A stretch of DNA of 64,000 bases from Ustulina deusta (lineage: Eukaryota; Ascomycota; Sordariomycetes; Xylariales; Xylariaceae). The stretch's first letter is position 1. Each line of letters begins with the position of its first letter. The stretch spans positions 248,001 to 312,000 of the forward strand of contig JAJNNX010000057.1 in NCBI GenBank assembly GCA_023159155.1, read 5' to 3'. Of the stretch, positions 37,402 to 47,868 are shown in pieces. Below the pieces are notes generated by a model. It was not told the origin of the DNA. It ran no database searches and saw only the letters and a program-made list of their open reading frames with translations. A program made the translations under genes and the position numbers.

Positions 37402-38139
37402 CGTGACCCGTCAGGCTAGCTGCCGCTGGCCGAGTTCTCGCCTCGCCGAATCTTCCTGACTCACTTGCTGACTCACTCAAGGCAGCGACGAATTGATCTA
37501 GCCGTTTCTCACCTGCAGTTACAGGGTGGTGAGGATCTACGCAATGAGCCTGTCTGATTCTCGCCCCGCATTCATCGATTCATCATACAAAGACTCGATG
37601 CGCAGCCAACAACAGGCTCGGCGATCTGCCTTCAGATGAAAGCCTATTGGAGAGTCTCCCAGGCTGAGGGCTGAATGGACGTCAGTCGCCAGGGGTTAAA
37701 TTAGCCAATGGTGGAGGCAGAGATAGGATATGGAGCCTGTGACGCAAGGCGAGTGACCATCCCCTTACGTCGTTGTCGTTGATGATGGGGATTTGGAGAG
37801 TCCCGCAGAGTTTCGGAGTAGGCATTGTAGATCTGGCACAGTGCAATAGATTTTTGGGGGGATATTGATACAGTGTATGTTGGTCTGGTCTCTGACTGTA
37901 TCACTCGCACCGCCACTTCTGTTACCTCAAGCCACAGCTGTTTGTTTAATGCACTTAAGAGCCATATTTATATAAACTATACAATGTTTCGCTTTAATAG
38001 GTACTCACCTTAGGTAGGTACTACCTGGTAATTGCCTTACAGCCTGCAGTGACGCATCTCCTGGCACCGTTCCTTTATCCAGAGACGCGACTCAATTCCC
38101 TAGGTCTTTAGCTGCGGTACCGCCGACAATATTGGAGAG
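37402..38139. other. Divergent promoter region of OMS1-like and IMPACT-domain genes
   Basis: Holds a TATATTTATATAAAC-like TATA region at about 37964-37980 and a CTTAGGTAGGTACTACC motif near 38010. No gene recognised. Confidence 0.5.
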
Positions 38140-39909
38140 ATGTCGGCTCAACAGGATCTTCAAGATCTTATTCGGCTGATGACCGTAGGAATGAAAGTCC
38201 CAATCAAAGATGCCTTATCACGCGTGAAGAGTCTCCAGGCCAACAACCTCCGAAGCGTAAAGCAAATAGCGGAATGTCCGCTCTCGGAGGTCCAGTCAGC
38301 TGTATCCGATTCCAAGGCTGCGAGATCTCTTCAGAATGCATGCAAAGCCCGCATGAAGAACCCAACCGTACCATTGGCCAGCAAGAGGACCGGCTCTGAT
38401 CTCACGGCGGATGCGAAGCGGTTGAAGCTCGCCGGCGATGCAGGATATCTTGGCCGGCTCGATCCCGTACAGCCCCGCGAATATGAAGCATCGCTTGAAC
38501 TCTCCGTCGAGACAGATGAGCAACTCATTGCTAATACTACACTGTTAACAAACAGGGCACCCCTCGTCCTGGCTTTCGCTGTTGAGCTCTTGCGATATAC
38601 GATGCCAGAACAACCTCCTTCTAGTTGTTGGAGCCTGGCTCAAGCTGTAGTCAGCGCCAATTCGAGAAGTAAAGCCGTCTCTCTGGGCCTTGAAAAGGGC
38701 CTCAGTGCTGACGACGAAGGCTGGGGTCATGGCCAGCCGAGGGTTAAAGTGATGGGTCGAGAAGTTGCAGTTTTAAAAAGAGGTGGCTATGTATGGAAGG
38801 GAGAAGAAGAAGTTGCTGAGATTGGTGAAATTGCTTTCGACGTAAAAAATTCACCAACCGCAACTGAGACTAGCAACAGTAGTAAGGCTCCAGATATGAG
38901 TGACAACACGACCAGCCACACAGCTAGATCGTGGTCGACTAGTCAACCTATCACTTTGAAGCAATCGACATTTGTTGTGCGGGCTATCGCTCTTACCGAA
39001 CCGTCTCAACGCCAGTCGGTTTTGCAATCACTCTTTGCTGCCATTCCATCTCTGCAGTCAGCAACACACAATGCGTGGGCGTATCGGGTTAAGGTGGCTA
39101 CCAATTTATTTAATGCTACTACGATTAAAGAGGAGTCTTTCGATGACGGAGAGAGCGGATGTGGATCCTTCTTACTCAAGAATATGCAAGAAATGAATGC
39201 CGTTGACACATTGGTTCTAATGACGCGCTGGTACGGTGGAATCATGCTTGGACCCGACCGATGGAGGATTATGCGTAATTGCCTTAGGGAGTAGGTTCTC
39301 GCATATACTCCAACCCCCCAGGACCGGTACGTCATAACTAACCTGGGGACTTGTAGTGCATTATCAGAACGTCTTCGCATCACAGGGGAACAAGTTACAC
39401 TAGGAGGAGAGGCACTATGGGGCTTAGACCTCGAAGCTATGAAGAATAAAGCCGGCACAGCTGGTTCCGCATCCAGTAGATCGTATGAGGCTGGTGTCGT
39501 CGGCATGCCTATACATCGGCCAGAAGCAGCCAAGGCATATCTCCTCAAAAGCTTTGCCACACGAATCGAACTGTCCCAAGATGAAGGAAGTAGCGTCCCA
39601 GGTCAGAAGAGCGAACAAGACGGGCAGCCAACCCCCCCAAAGGCCAACGCGTCAAAAGTGACCCCGAAAAGGAAGACTGTCAAAGCCATGGAACTCGAGA
39701 AGGAAGAAAATGTTGCCAGACTTCTTGGCGCCATTAGGCTTCTGTGCGAAAGCTGGGCAGGTCCTTTGAGCGCCAATGAGCTTGATCGCCGTGCGTGGAA
39801 TTGGTACGTGGCTGTCCGGCCCGAAGTCGAGAGTGGTCCTTCTGGCTGGGGTGCCAAAGGACAACTTAAACTAGCTGACATCCTCGCACTGAGGCGGAAA
39901 GAGGCATGA
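38140..39909 (+). CDS. IMPACT/UPF0029-domain protein with N-terminal helix-hairpin-helix-like segment
   Basis: Protein of 567 residues; exons 38140-39290 and 39357-39909, 568 codons. The IMPACT N-terminal fold is recognised by QSTFVVRAIALTEPSQR, then HNAWAYRV and above all MTRWYGGIMLGPDRWRIMRN, the family's W-(F/Y)-GG-(I/V)-x-LGPDR signature. In Yih1/IMPACT this domain accompanies a Gcn1-binding RWD domain; I see no RWD here. Instead residues about 8-70 are helical with VKSLQANNLRSVKQIAE and SDSKAARSLQNACKARM, reminiscent of a helix-hairpin-helix repeat. After the domain comes a basic Lys/Pro-rich linker (NASKVTPKRKTVKAMELEKE) and a Trp-rich helical tail. The intron is short (66 bp). The precise role is unknown; stress translation control is a family inference. 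Confidence 0.75.
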
Positions 39910-40329
39910 CTTACAACTTTTATCCTCGGCAAAACCACATAGGATAATTCCCGCCACGCTAAAAGACTCAACCGTCTAAAGCGGGGATAACAGACCTTGA
40001 GAGTAGGCTTCACTTGATAGCACTCGATCACAACGTCTGAGCAAAAGCTGTTCCCTCCGTGCAGGCGAATTTATACTTATATATACTAGTGTTTATTTGA
40101 AACCTAGAGGGCATTTGTTGGGACATACTACATACACGAGGTCTATTTGATAGGCCCTCGTTCTACTTCGAGAGTCGATGATTTGGAAGCGAGAGCATTA
40201 TCCAACTTCCGGCTGATCGACGGGATCCAGTCGAAGTCGACATATTTGATCCGCTATTTATTGAAGATTCCCTGGCAGAATCCGCTGTGCTTGCCATGCT
40301 TGGCCGTCTCAACGATTTGTCGCTCAGCA

Positions 40330-40499
40330 CTACAAGAATCGGAGTCAATTAGCACCATTTCCAGCATGACCTATGAGGGTTTAGAAAGGATGGGAAGCCT
40401 CTAGGGCATAAATTTCTGCCTGGAATGAACTTTGATACTCAAAGTCGCCATGGCAAAAAGAAAATCGCTCGAAAGAGTGCTTACACTTCTTTATCTCAC
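40330..40499 (-). repeat. Introner-like element, copy 4 (last intron of the ankyrin gene)
   Basis: A 170-bp phase-1 intron on the minus strand, from GTGAGAT to CTTGTAG. The 3' end reads AATGGTGCTAATTGACTCC then GATTCTTGTAG, matching AATGGCAATTACTGACTCTAGATTCTTGAATAG of copy 6 with small gaps; upstream ATGCCCTAGAGG resembles TTGCCTCATTAGAGG. The 5' half is not alignable by eye. Splicing joins GCA AGA G|TG CTG AGC in frame. Confidence 0.6.
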
Positions 40500-41553
40500 C
40501 TCTTGCGAGCCCTGCATTGTTTGCAGCTTCGAATGCTGTTCTACCATTTCCATCACGCAATCCAGTGTCGGCCCCATGTTCCAGCAATAGTTTAACAAGA
40601 TGAATAGTTGCCCTTGATTGGGCGACCGCATCGATTGCGCTTACCAACGGAATAAACTTCCCAGGGCCATCTCTGTTGGGGTTGGCACCTTGTGACAGTA
40701 AATACGCAGCCACTGCAGTATGTAGTGTCAGTGTTTATTGAAATATTGGTCTCTAGAAGATGAATAGTTCTGGTTTTGAAACCAGCACACGGTCTATCAT
40801 CCCAAGGACCTTATCCTGCGAGGGGAAAGAAGTTAGTAAGGAATAAGATACTCACTCTTTTCGTTTCCACTTTCGCACGCCATATAGAGAGCTGTCTTGC
40901 CAAAGTAGTCAATGCGATCGATTAGGTCAGGGCACCGATTCAATATCAATTCAGCGACCTGGACGCCACCAGACCTTCCTTGACATCTATGCAAAGGAGA
41001 CCTCTATTTTTGGTCAACAACGCCGACGTTGGCGGCCTTATCCAGCAGTACAGCGCACACCCGCTTGTTACGAGTGCTTGCCGCGAGGTGCATAGGTGTG
41101 GATCCGGAGCTATCCCGCTGTTCGGCTTGTGGAATGTTCGATAGCATACTCTGCAACACTTCAAGGTTTTCATGCTGAATCGCTCGGTGAATCGGGGCGT
41201 TTCCCGTCTGAGGATCGCAAACGTTAAATCCAAAATGTGGCGAATGAACATCAAAGCCCTGTTCTATAGACCACCGGTATGGACTACCTAGGTCGTTGTC
41301 CTCACACACGCTCGTTCTTGGTGATGGTTGAGGTGATAGTCCATGGTCCTCGTAGGATTCAGCCGGCAATTCCTCCTCAAGCCAGCTCCGAATACCCCGT
41401 GCCTCGTCGATTAATTGGAGTGCTTGTAGACTTTTGATAAGCATCTCTGCCGAGTCTATTATAAGACTTTTGCGTCGAGGGTTTGCCCTTGACCGACCCA
41501 TAAATGCATTTTTTAGAAATTTTCGCGATCTGAGAAAGTTTCCTTGCCTTACA

Positions 41554-41707
41554 CTGTAATGCGGAGTCAGTAGGTCAGGTCAAACACGATTTCCGTTGCA
41601 GTATTGAGAGAGAAAGAGCTTTCCAATAAGGTAGCAGCTCAAAGAGAGGCATTTGCTTTCCCTTGGGCATCACCAAGACGTGCAGAATGACTAAACGGGT
41701 TACTCAC
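41554..41707 (-). repeat. Introner-like element, copy 5 (intron of the ankyrin gene)
   Basis: A 154-bp phase-2 intron on the minus strand from GTGAGTAA to ATTACAG. Its middle contains TACCTTATTGG, a T/C stretch, then ATACTGCAACGGAAATCG, in the order TACCTTATTAGG, T/C stretch, CTACTGCAAAC, GAAACC of copy 1; CTACTGACTCCG lies at the branch site. Splicing gives KLGNL|CVRQGNF, which continues the family sequence. Confidence 0.65.
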
Positions 41708-42819
41708 CAGAGGTTCCCAAGCTTGTGATATAATCTCCATTGCCGGTCAGTGTCGTCTGTTTCTATTCGCTCCCTTTCATGGTCTAACAACTCTTCTATG
41801 ACCTTTTTCGCCTCCTTGTCTGTCTCTGTAGTATCACAGTGGAAGAGGATATCCGCAAGCTTCTCCTCCATATCAATCAACTTTGAGGCACTACTGGCAT
41901 CACCGTCCTGATTACCCTGCTCGGAGAGTCCGTCATCCAGGAGCTTGCGTCTTCTAATGCCACGCCGTTGATATTCCGCAGCCTGAAAAAAATATCTCAC
42001 TTTGCATGAGCTGGCGTACGATTTTCTGATTATTTTCGAGAGTGAGTTTCATTACTTTGCAACTCACTTCATCGAGTTCCTCAGGCTCGGAGTCAGAAAT
42101 GTCGTCATCGAAAGTTGGTAGGGTTGTGCTGCTTGTAGAGTTGTGCAGCGAGACGGTCTGGCGCTCATCGGTTGGTTCATCATAAGGTATGGAGAGGGAT
42201 ACTGCCGCAGCGATCTCGCTGTCAGGAGTTAGCAATCTTCATTTACAGTAGAGATGTTGAGCATGTAGGAGAGCGAGTGACGATAGGGACTCCTGGTTAG
42301 GCCATTCCTGCTCCCAAGACCTGTCTTGAAAGAAAAAAACAAAACATCCGAGACCATACTCAGCTGTTTCACGCCATTCTCGTATCTCCTTGGCGAGAAA
42401 ACTTCTCGCTTCCCCATCGGCTGGGGGCATATCCAGTTGCGGGGTTGATATCAATGGGAGCTCTCGGATATTCCTGGTTCTTGTCTCTGTACGACCTGAG
42501 AATATCTCCGTTGCGCGGATATCTCGATTGATTCTTTGCACTTCGGCAAGGATCATTTCCTGCGACTGTCGATATATCCATAACTCGCCAAGAGAGAGCG
42601 TCGACAAGCTCAATTGAAGGATCCTTGTGTATGAGGTGATATGGTGTACGATTTCCTTCAGACGTTCCCCCTTCAACGATATCTGGATGCTAAGTTTGAG
42701 GTTTTGAAGAGGTGCTGTTCACAGCCTTGCCCATACGCCACCGGTAAGCCATCAATGAAATATGCATTAAAAGCCGGATGAGAATAGCTTAGTGCAGATC
42801 GTAGCGTCCCTGCCGCCAT

Positions 42820-43207
42820 ATTGAGATGCTGCAAATCCGTTTGCTACTCAAGCCTGCTTGCTGATTATTCTAGCGAAAACCATAAATTTTCTTTTACTGT
42901 TTCGAAGTAAGTCACATCAACGTTTAGTATCTTCTGCGTGACCGCCTTCTTATAAACTCGGCCAGTAACGATGATAAGTCAACGGGGCTCTTCTACTAGC
43001 CACGCCTTACATGTCCGTGAGCATAATATACCCTCTCGTATCGAGTTAGACGTCAGAGCGGCGAGCGTCTCAGCAGCTCGAGATTCGTACCAAAACCAAA
43101 GGAGATCGAAGACGCAGCAACCACCAAGCAGTTATCGAAAGCCCGTTAGGTATATTATTCTTAGCTCTCTCTGCTGTAGCCGTGTCATTCTCGCTCACGC
43201 TGCCCAG
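42820..43207. other. Region between the two broken genes
   Basis: Head-to-head spacer plus the unresolved 5' exon(s) of the sugar porter. From 42971 an ATG opens a polar, basic stretch, and in another frame VIESPLAHL joins across a GTATAT...CCCAG intron to TDEELERDAREF at 43208; an in-frame stop upstream means a further intron or lesion must be assumed. Confidence 0.35.
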
Positions 43208-45960
43208 CTCATCTCACGGACGAGGAACTCGAAAGAGACGCCCGCGAATTCCAAAGGCAATTTCTCCCACGTGTCGAAGTAGAGCGGCTGCTGAGAGCTG
43301 TCCAGGTAGCAAAGTATATCAGAATCTATGATGCAGTTGCGCGATCCGAAGATGCCCATGCAGCCAAGGATCTGTCAGTACAGCTAACAGGGGAAGAGAA
43401 GATCGCACTGAAGAAGGAAAAAGACTCTCTGCCATCCGAGCCCACGATGCTTATCGTAGTTCTCACCGTGTCACTCGCGGCGTTTCTCCAAGGATTTGTC
43501 CAGTCCTCGATCAATGGAGCGTCCCTTTACGCAAGAGAATTTGGACTTGATACTGTGAAGCCCGTCGAGGAAATGGGCGGCTCGACTCCGAAGCCGCCAA
43601 CATTGAACGATTGGAAGCTTGGCGCCGTCAATGCCTCGCCATTTCTGTTCGCCGCTCTAGTGGGTTGCTGGCTTGCCTTACCCATCAACGAACGTGTTGG
43701 TCGGCGAGGCGCGATGGCAATCGCTGCGTGTTTGATATTTGCCAGCTCACTAGGCGCTGCTGCCTGCAGCAACTGGCAGCAGCTCTTCGGGGTGCGCGTC
43801 TTAAATGGAATAGGTCAGTTCAGTACGGAGACATCCCTTTCAAACCCGAACCCTTCGACAAGGCCGATTTTACTTGCCCTGCGACTGGCTGACGATCTAA
43901 TGGAAGGTATGGGTATCAAGGCAGTCAGCACACCTATATTGGCTTCCGAAACTGCAGTTGGGTATTGGCGAGGCACATCAATTCTTGCCTGGCAACTTTG
44001 GTGAGATGCGCGATCGCCGTCTAAGAAGGGACATTAACACTAGCAGGGTCGCTTTCGGCATTGCCATAGGATTCGCATTCAACCTAATTTTCTACACTGC
44101 TAGAGACTCTCGGACAATTAAGCAACTAATCTTAGGAGCCCCCCTCGTGCCGTCGATCTTTCTTCTAGCCAGCCTCTGTTTTTGCGCTGAAAGTCCTCGT
44201 TATTATATGCGGCGACAGAGCGCCCATTTCGACCCTGAAAAGGCGTATGCTATTCTGGTCAGACTGAGAGGCGGAGAGGTAATCAACTCAATAAACTTGA
44301 CTAGCACGTGAGGGATTACCGGGCTAACTATTCCACTTCAGTTCCTAGCACTCCGGGATATCTATTTGATATATAAGTCTGTCCAACAAGAAGAACAAGC
44401 CATTCAGTTAGATATGGAAACCGAAAGCTGTGACGTGCCTCGAGGCCTCGTTGCACATATTAGGGCTTATTTAACTCAATACAAGTAGCTCTTTACTCAG
44501 AGACGCCTTAGGAACGCTCTGCAGCTCGATAGTTTCCCTAGCCCAGCAGCTCTGTGGGAGTAAGTTTATTGATTATGAGAACGCACCTTTACTTCCTCGA
44601 AGATATTCTAACGGCCTCATAGTAAACGTGTTTGCTTTCTATTCCGGTAAGCGCCAATCCCAGCTTGCGTTTCGCTCAACATCGATTCGGGAGCTTGTGG
44701 GTTAAGGATGTTCACTTGCCGAGACCCCAAGGCTGGCTTGGTATTGCTCTGCTTGTCCCACAGGATGCTTAATCGATTTTCTCTGCCTTCATTGCTTAAC
44801 CGTCCCTTTACTTACACATGGCGTAGGACCTCTGCTCAATGGACTATTGCATGATAAAAAAGGCGAATTGGAGCCGATGCTCTATAGCCTGGGATACGGT
44901 ATGTCGCACTCGAAAAAGTCGGGCAACTCTATATGGCCGCCATACTTACGAGCCTAAGGCGCCGTCAACTTCCTTTTTGGCCTTCCAGCTATCAGGACCA
45001 TTGACACCCTTGGCCGTCGTAAATGGCTTGTGCTCACATTACCCCTTATGTGCCTCTTCATGACCGCAGCGGCACTGCCGACTCTAATCCCCGAAGAAAC
45101 GGACGCTCGAGGTGGAGTCGTCGCTCTCTTCGTCTTCCGTCAGTCATATATCCAAATCAGCATGTCTAGGATACGAACTGACAATTTTCATAGTTTTTGC
45201 TGCAGCATATTCCCCAGGGCTAGGTACATGCTGCCTTCAAGACAGCGTCGGAGCAGCGTGCTAACTTTGACCAGGTCCTATTCCTTTTACCCTAGCGTCT
45301 GAAAGGTTACTCGCTACCTCCAGCCCCAGAAACGCAGACGCTAACTGATACGCAGCTTTCCATTATCACATCGTGAAGCAGTGAGTCGTCAATCGGAATC
45401 GAGAAGTACTTCTAATCACATATTCTTTGATCAGGGATGCGCTTTCGCTGTTGCCACGAATTTCCTTTTCGCCGGACTTCTATCAATTTTTTCCCCAAGG
45501 TTGCATTGCCGATGAAGCACCCTATTAGACAGCATTCGCTAATAGCCATTGTAGTATTTACGCCGGGCTTCATGATGGCGGGACACTAGGGCTCTTCGCT
45601 GGCCTCAATCTCGTTGCGTTCGCTCTCATTTTCCTCCTTGTCGAGGAGACCAAACGCCGGTCTCTCGAGGATCTGAATGCCATCTTTGCCGTCAGAAAGA
45701 GTAGATTCACACGGTATCAGGTCATGCAATACCTCCCCTGGTTCTTCCGACGCTATATCCTGGGCCGTGATGTTCCCAGGCCTGAGCTGTATCTCGATCT
45801 CATCTGGGGTAATCACGACGACTCTGCTGACCACCACGGTCAAGGTGGTGGCACAATTGAAGCTGGGGGCTATGGCAAGTCGGACAGGGGTGATATTTGG
45901 GGGGGGGGGGGGGAGGGGGGGGGGGACAGGGCCTGTTTAATCCAACCTTGCCATTTGCTC
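43208..45960 (+). pseudogene. Broken MFS sugar-porter gene (nonsense codon plus frameshift in one exon)
   Basis: Sugar-porter-family MFS gene whose exons still splice in phase: 43208-43813, 43907-44000, 44047-44278, 44342-44559, 44623-44646, 44827-44898, 44959-45138, 45194-45223, 45275-45305, 45356-45380, 45435-45499 and 45555 onward. Signatures: LPINERVGRRGAMAI, AESPRYYMRR, TIDTLGRRKW, FLLVEETKRRSLEDL then QYLPWFFRRY. In exon 44342-44559 TAG at 44486-44488 replaces the residue between QYK and LFTQRR (CAG to TAG is one C-to-T change), and near 44515-44521 one extra base shifts the frame; downstream SSIVSLAQQLCG needs the other frame. The final exon runs into a poly-G tract at 45899-45925, and its end is undefined. 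I judge it non-functional as a full transporter. Confidence 0.75.
45899..45925 (+). repeat. Poly-G tract
   Basis: Fifteen G, one A, then eleven G on the plus strand. It lies at the 3' end of the broken sugar-porter gene and would encode a Gly run if translated. Such a tract can form a G-quadruplex and is prone to length error in sequencing. Confidence 0.95.
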
Positions 45961-46693
45961 GGCCTCCTCACATGGACGTTAGGAGGGCGAGCGGTGAGGA
46001 TGACGACCATTGGTGAATTTAGCTACGTGTCATCAATCATGGAATCCATAAACATCTAAATTCGTGTATCATTTTGTCACCTATTTACTAGCTATTGTCT
46101 CTTTCCATCAAATCTAGTTCTGTGCTCTGTTCCATTCTACCGCAACAGTTAAAGGAAGCACTCAGGAGCGCACCTGTCAGATTTTCCGAAGCAATGCTCA
46201 TCGCTTCTCTTACTCCCCGCTCTAATTATAGTGCCCAGCCCAGGATAGTTAAGTCAAGCGTAGGATTCTCTGCGTAACGGAGTGTGGTTGCTCCGAAGGA
46301 TGCTAGTGGCGTTGTGGCTTAGCATGTGAATGCGATGGCGGTTGAACAACACGCCGAGCCACCACAAGCGCTTTAGGCAATAGACCAGATATTTATGCTG
46401 CTACCTAGACAAGGTGCTGTTCATTGTGCCGTATCCTCGTTTCAGCATGAGCCGTCGGCACAACCCCGACGACCAGCCCGTTCGTTCATCGCGATGTATG
46501 TGGATCAAGGCTGAGCGACGTCGAGCCTATTCACAACATCATGGCCGCTCCAATGTCTATAAGAGGCGGCCATGGTGTCTTCATTGACAGGTAGACTAAA
46601 CAGCATGACGACATAATAGAAAGACATACCCTGTTCTTAACTTGTTGATTGATACCTACCTCTGTAGAATTCCTCACTTCTCTCTCATCTACG
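45961..46693. other. Intergenic region upstream of the reductase gene
   Basis: No gene recognised. Likely holds the promoter of the gene starting at 46694; the frame at 46531-46770 (-) is antisense to its first exon and unsupported. Confidence 0.45.
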
Positions 46694-47868
46694 ATGGCTA
46701 CTCCTATCCGTAAAGTTGTCATTTCCGAGTTTGGCGACGTCTCTAAGGTCAATGTCGAGCAATCAAGCATCGACCCACCGAAGGCGGGCGAGATTCAGGT
46801 CGCTCCCATCTACTCTGGATTTTCAGGTGCCGACATTGGAATGGTGAGTCCGCTGGAGTCTTCTATGCCCCCGTTTAACATGTCTCGGGAGCACGAGTTG
46901 CCTCATTAGAGGTTTTCTACCCCTATTACCACTGCAAACTCCCGAAACCCTTTCTATTATATACCATGAATGGCAATTACTGACTCTAGATTCTTGAATA
47001 GCGCCGAGGACAGTATCCAATGCAGAGGAAAGCTCCGCTCACTCCCGGCTACTGCCTTGTCGGGCGAGCGAGAACAAACGGCGCCTATGTCAAAACTGGT
47101 GATCTGGTAGCTTGTTTGACGGTGTACGACGCCCAGGCAGAGCTAGTCAACCTGCCAGAGAAGCACCTTATCCGGGTGCCCAACGGCGTCACCCCAGAAG
47201 CAGCGACAGCCATCATGCTCGACTGGGCGACGGCATTCGGTCTAGTCGACAAGGCCAAGGTGACGAAAGGCCAGCGCGTCTTCATTCACGGCGTCAGCGG
47301 CGCCGTTGGCTATGCGACAATGAAGCTGTGCCAACTGCGGGGCGCCGTTGTCTACGGCACGGCATCGGAGCGGAACCACCAAGTTCTTCGAGAGCAAGGC
47401 GCCATGCCCTTCGTTTACACCAACAAGAACTGGATGAAGGAGATGCAGGATCTCGGGGGCGCCCATGTCGTCTTCGACCCTCTCGGCTCCGATAGTTGGG
47501 AGGAGTCTTACTCGATCCTGCCCCCCTGCAGCGGCGGCGACGAACAGGGCGTCCTCGTCGGATACGGCCAGAACCAGCAAGCGCTCACCGATGTCAAGCC
47601 GTCTGGAAACGCCGTCGTGCCTCTGACGAAACTCCTGCTCAAGAATGCTAAGATATTCTCGAACCGACGGACTTGTTTCTACTACATCTCGCGGGACGAC
47701 GCGTCGTTCGTGCCGAGCGTCGATACACTATTCGAGATGGCTAAGGATGGAAAGATAGACGTCGTCATAAAGAAGATCTGGGACATGGAGGATATCCAGA
47801 TGGCGCATCGAAGCTGGGCGACAGGTGTTGGAATCGGTTCTAATCTGATTCGCATCTCTGGGGCGTGA
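46694..47868 (+). CDS. MDR-family quinone reductase / zinc-less dehydrogenase
   Basis: Medium-chain dehydrogenase/reductase of 338 residues; probably reduces a quinone, enone or similar with NADPH. Exons 46694-46843 and 47002-47868, 339 codons. The GroES-like N-terminal half has FSGADIGM followed after splicing by QYPMQRKAPLTPGYCLVGR, typical of the zinc-less branch in which the catalytic Cys/His zinc ligands are absent. The Rossmann half carries the nucleotide motif FIHGVSGAVGYATMKLCQLR (A-x-x-G-x-x-G type) and GTASERNHQVLREQGA. The ending IQMAHRSWATG matches the family's A-H substrate-loop helix. The only intron is an introner-like element, so the intron was gained in a gene that otherwise has none. 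Catalytic substrate cannot be told from sequence. Confidence 0.85.
46844..47001 (+). repeat. Introner-like element, copy 6 (sole intron of the reductase gene)
   Basis: A 158-bp phase-0 intron from GTGAGT to TTGAATAG, the same length as copy 1 and identical at 127 of 158 ungapped positions by hand count. The conserved blocks are GGAGTCTT near the donor, GGGAGCAC, a 22-base block in the middle, and AATTACTGACTC at the branch site. Exon joining gives ATG|CGC CGA GGA in frame. Confidence 0.9.

Larger units (their letters stand above)
40163..42819 (-). pseudogene. Broken ankyrin-repeat gene (one frameshift, one nonsense codon)
   Basis: Minus-strand ankyrin-repeat gene. The readable chain is 42676-42240, 42235-41708, 41553-40856, 40712-40500 and 40329-40163. 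The first block is a helical N-terminal domain of about 145 residues; then AAEYQRRGIRRRKLL, MEEKLADIL and the KLGNL segment seen in fungal relatives; then GNAPIHRAIQHENLEVLQSM, STPMHLAASTRNKRVCAVLL, YFGKTALYMACESGN and AAYLLSQGANPN ankyrin units. Lesions: the frame slips at a run of seven A on the plus strand (41986-41992), where six would join EIFF to QAAEY; and an in-frame TAG (41006-41004) splits DQK from RSPLHRC. The join near 42240 and the true start (ATG at 42819 is in another frame) are also unresolved. Two introns are introner-like elements. Homopolymer miscall remains possible for the frameshift. Confidence 0.7.

Noticed and set aside
42712..42819. N-terminal exon of the ankyrin gene from ATG 42819
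   Set aside because: The frame is open for about 48 codons and reads plausibly, but it does not join in phase with the next block through any normal splice pair that I could find; left as unresolved rather than annotated.
47112..47495. Second-frame protein inside the reductase gene
   Set aside because: Arg/Ala-rich shadow of the GC-rich coding frame; the true frame has clear MDR motifs.
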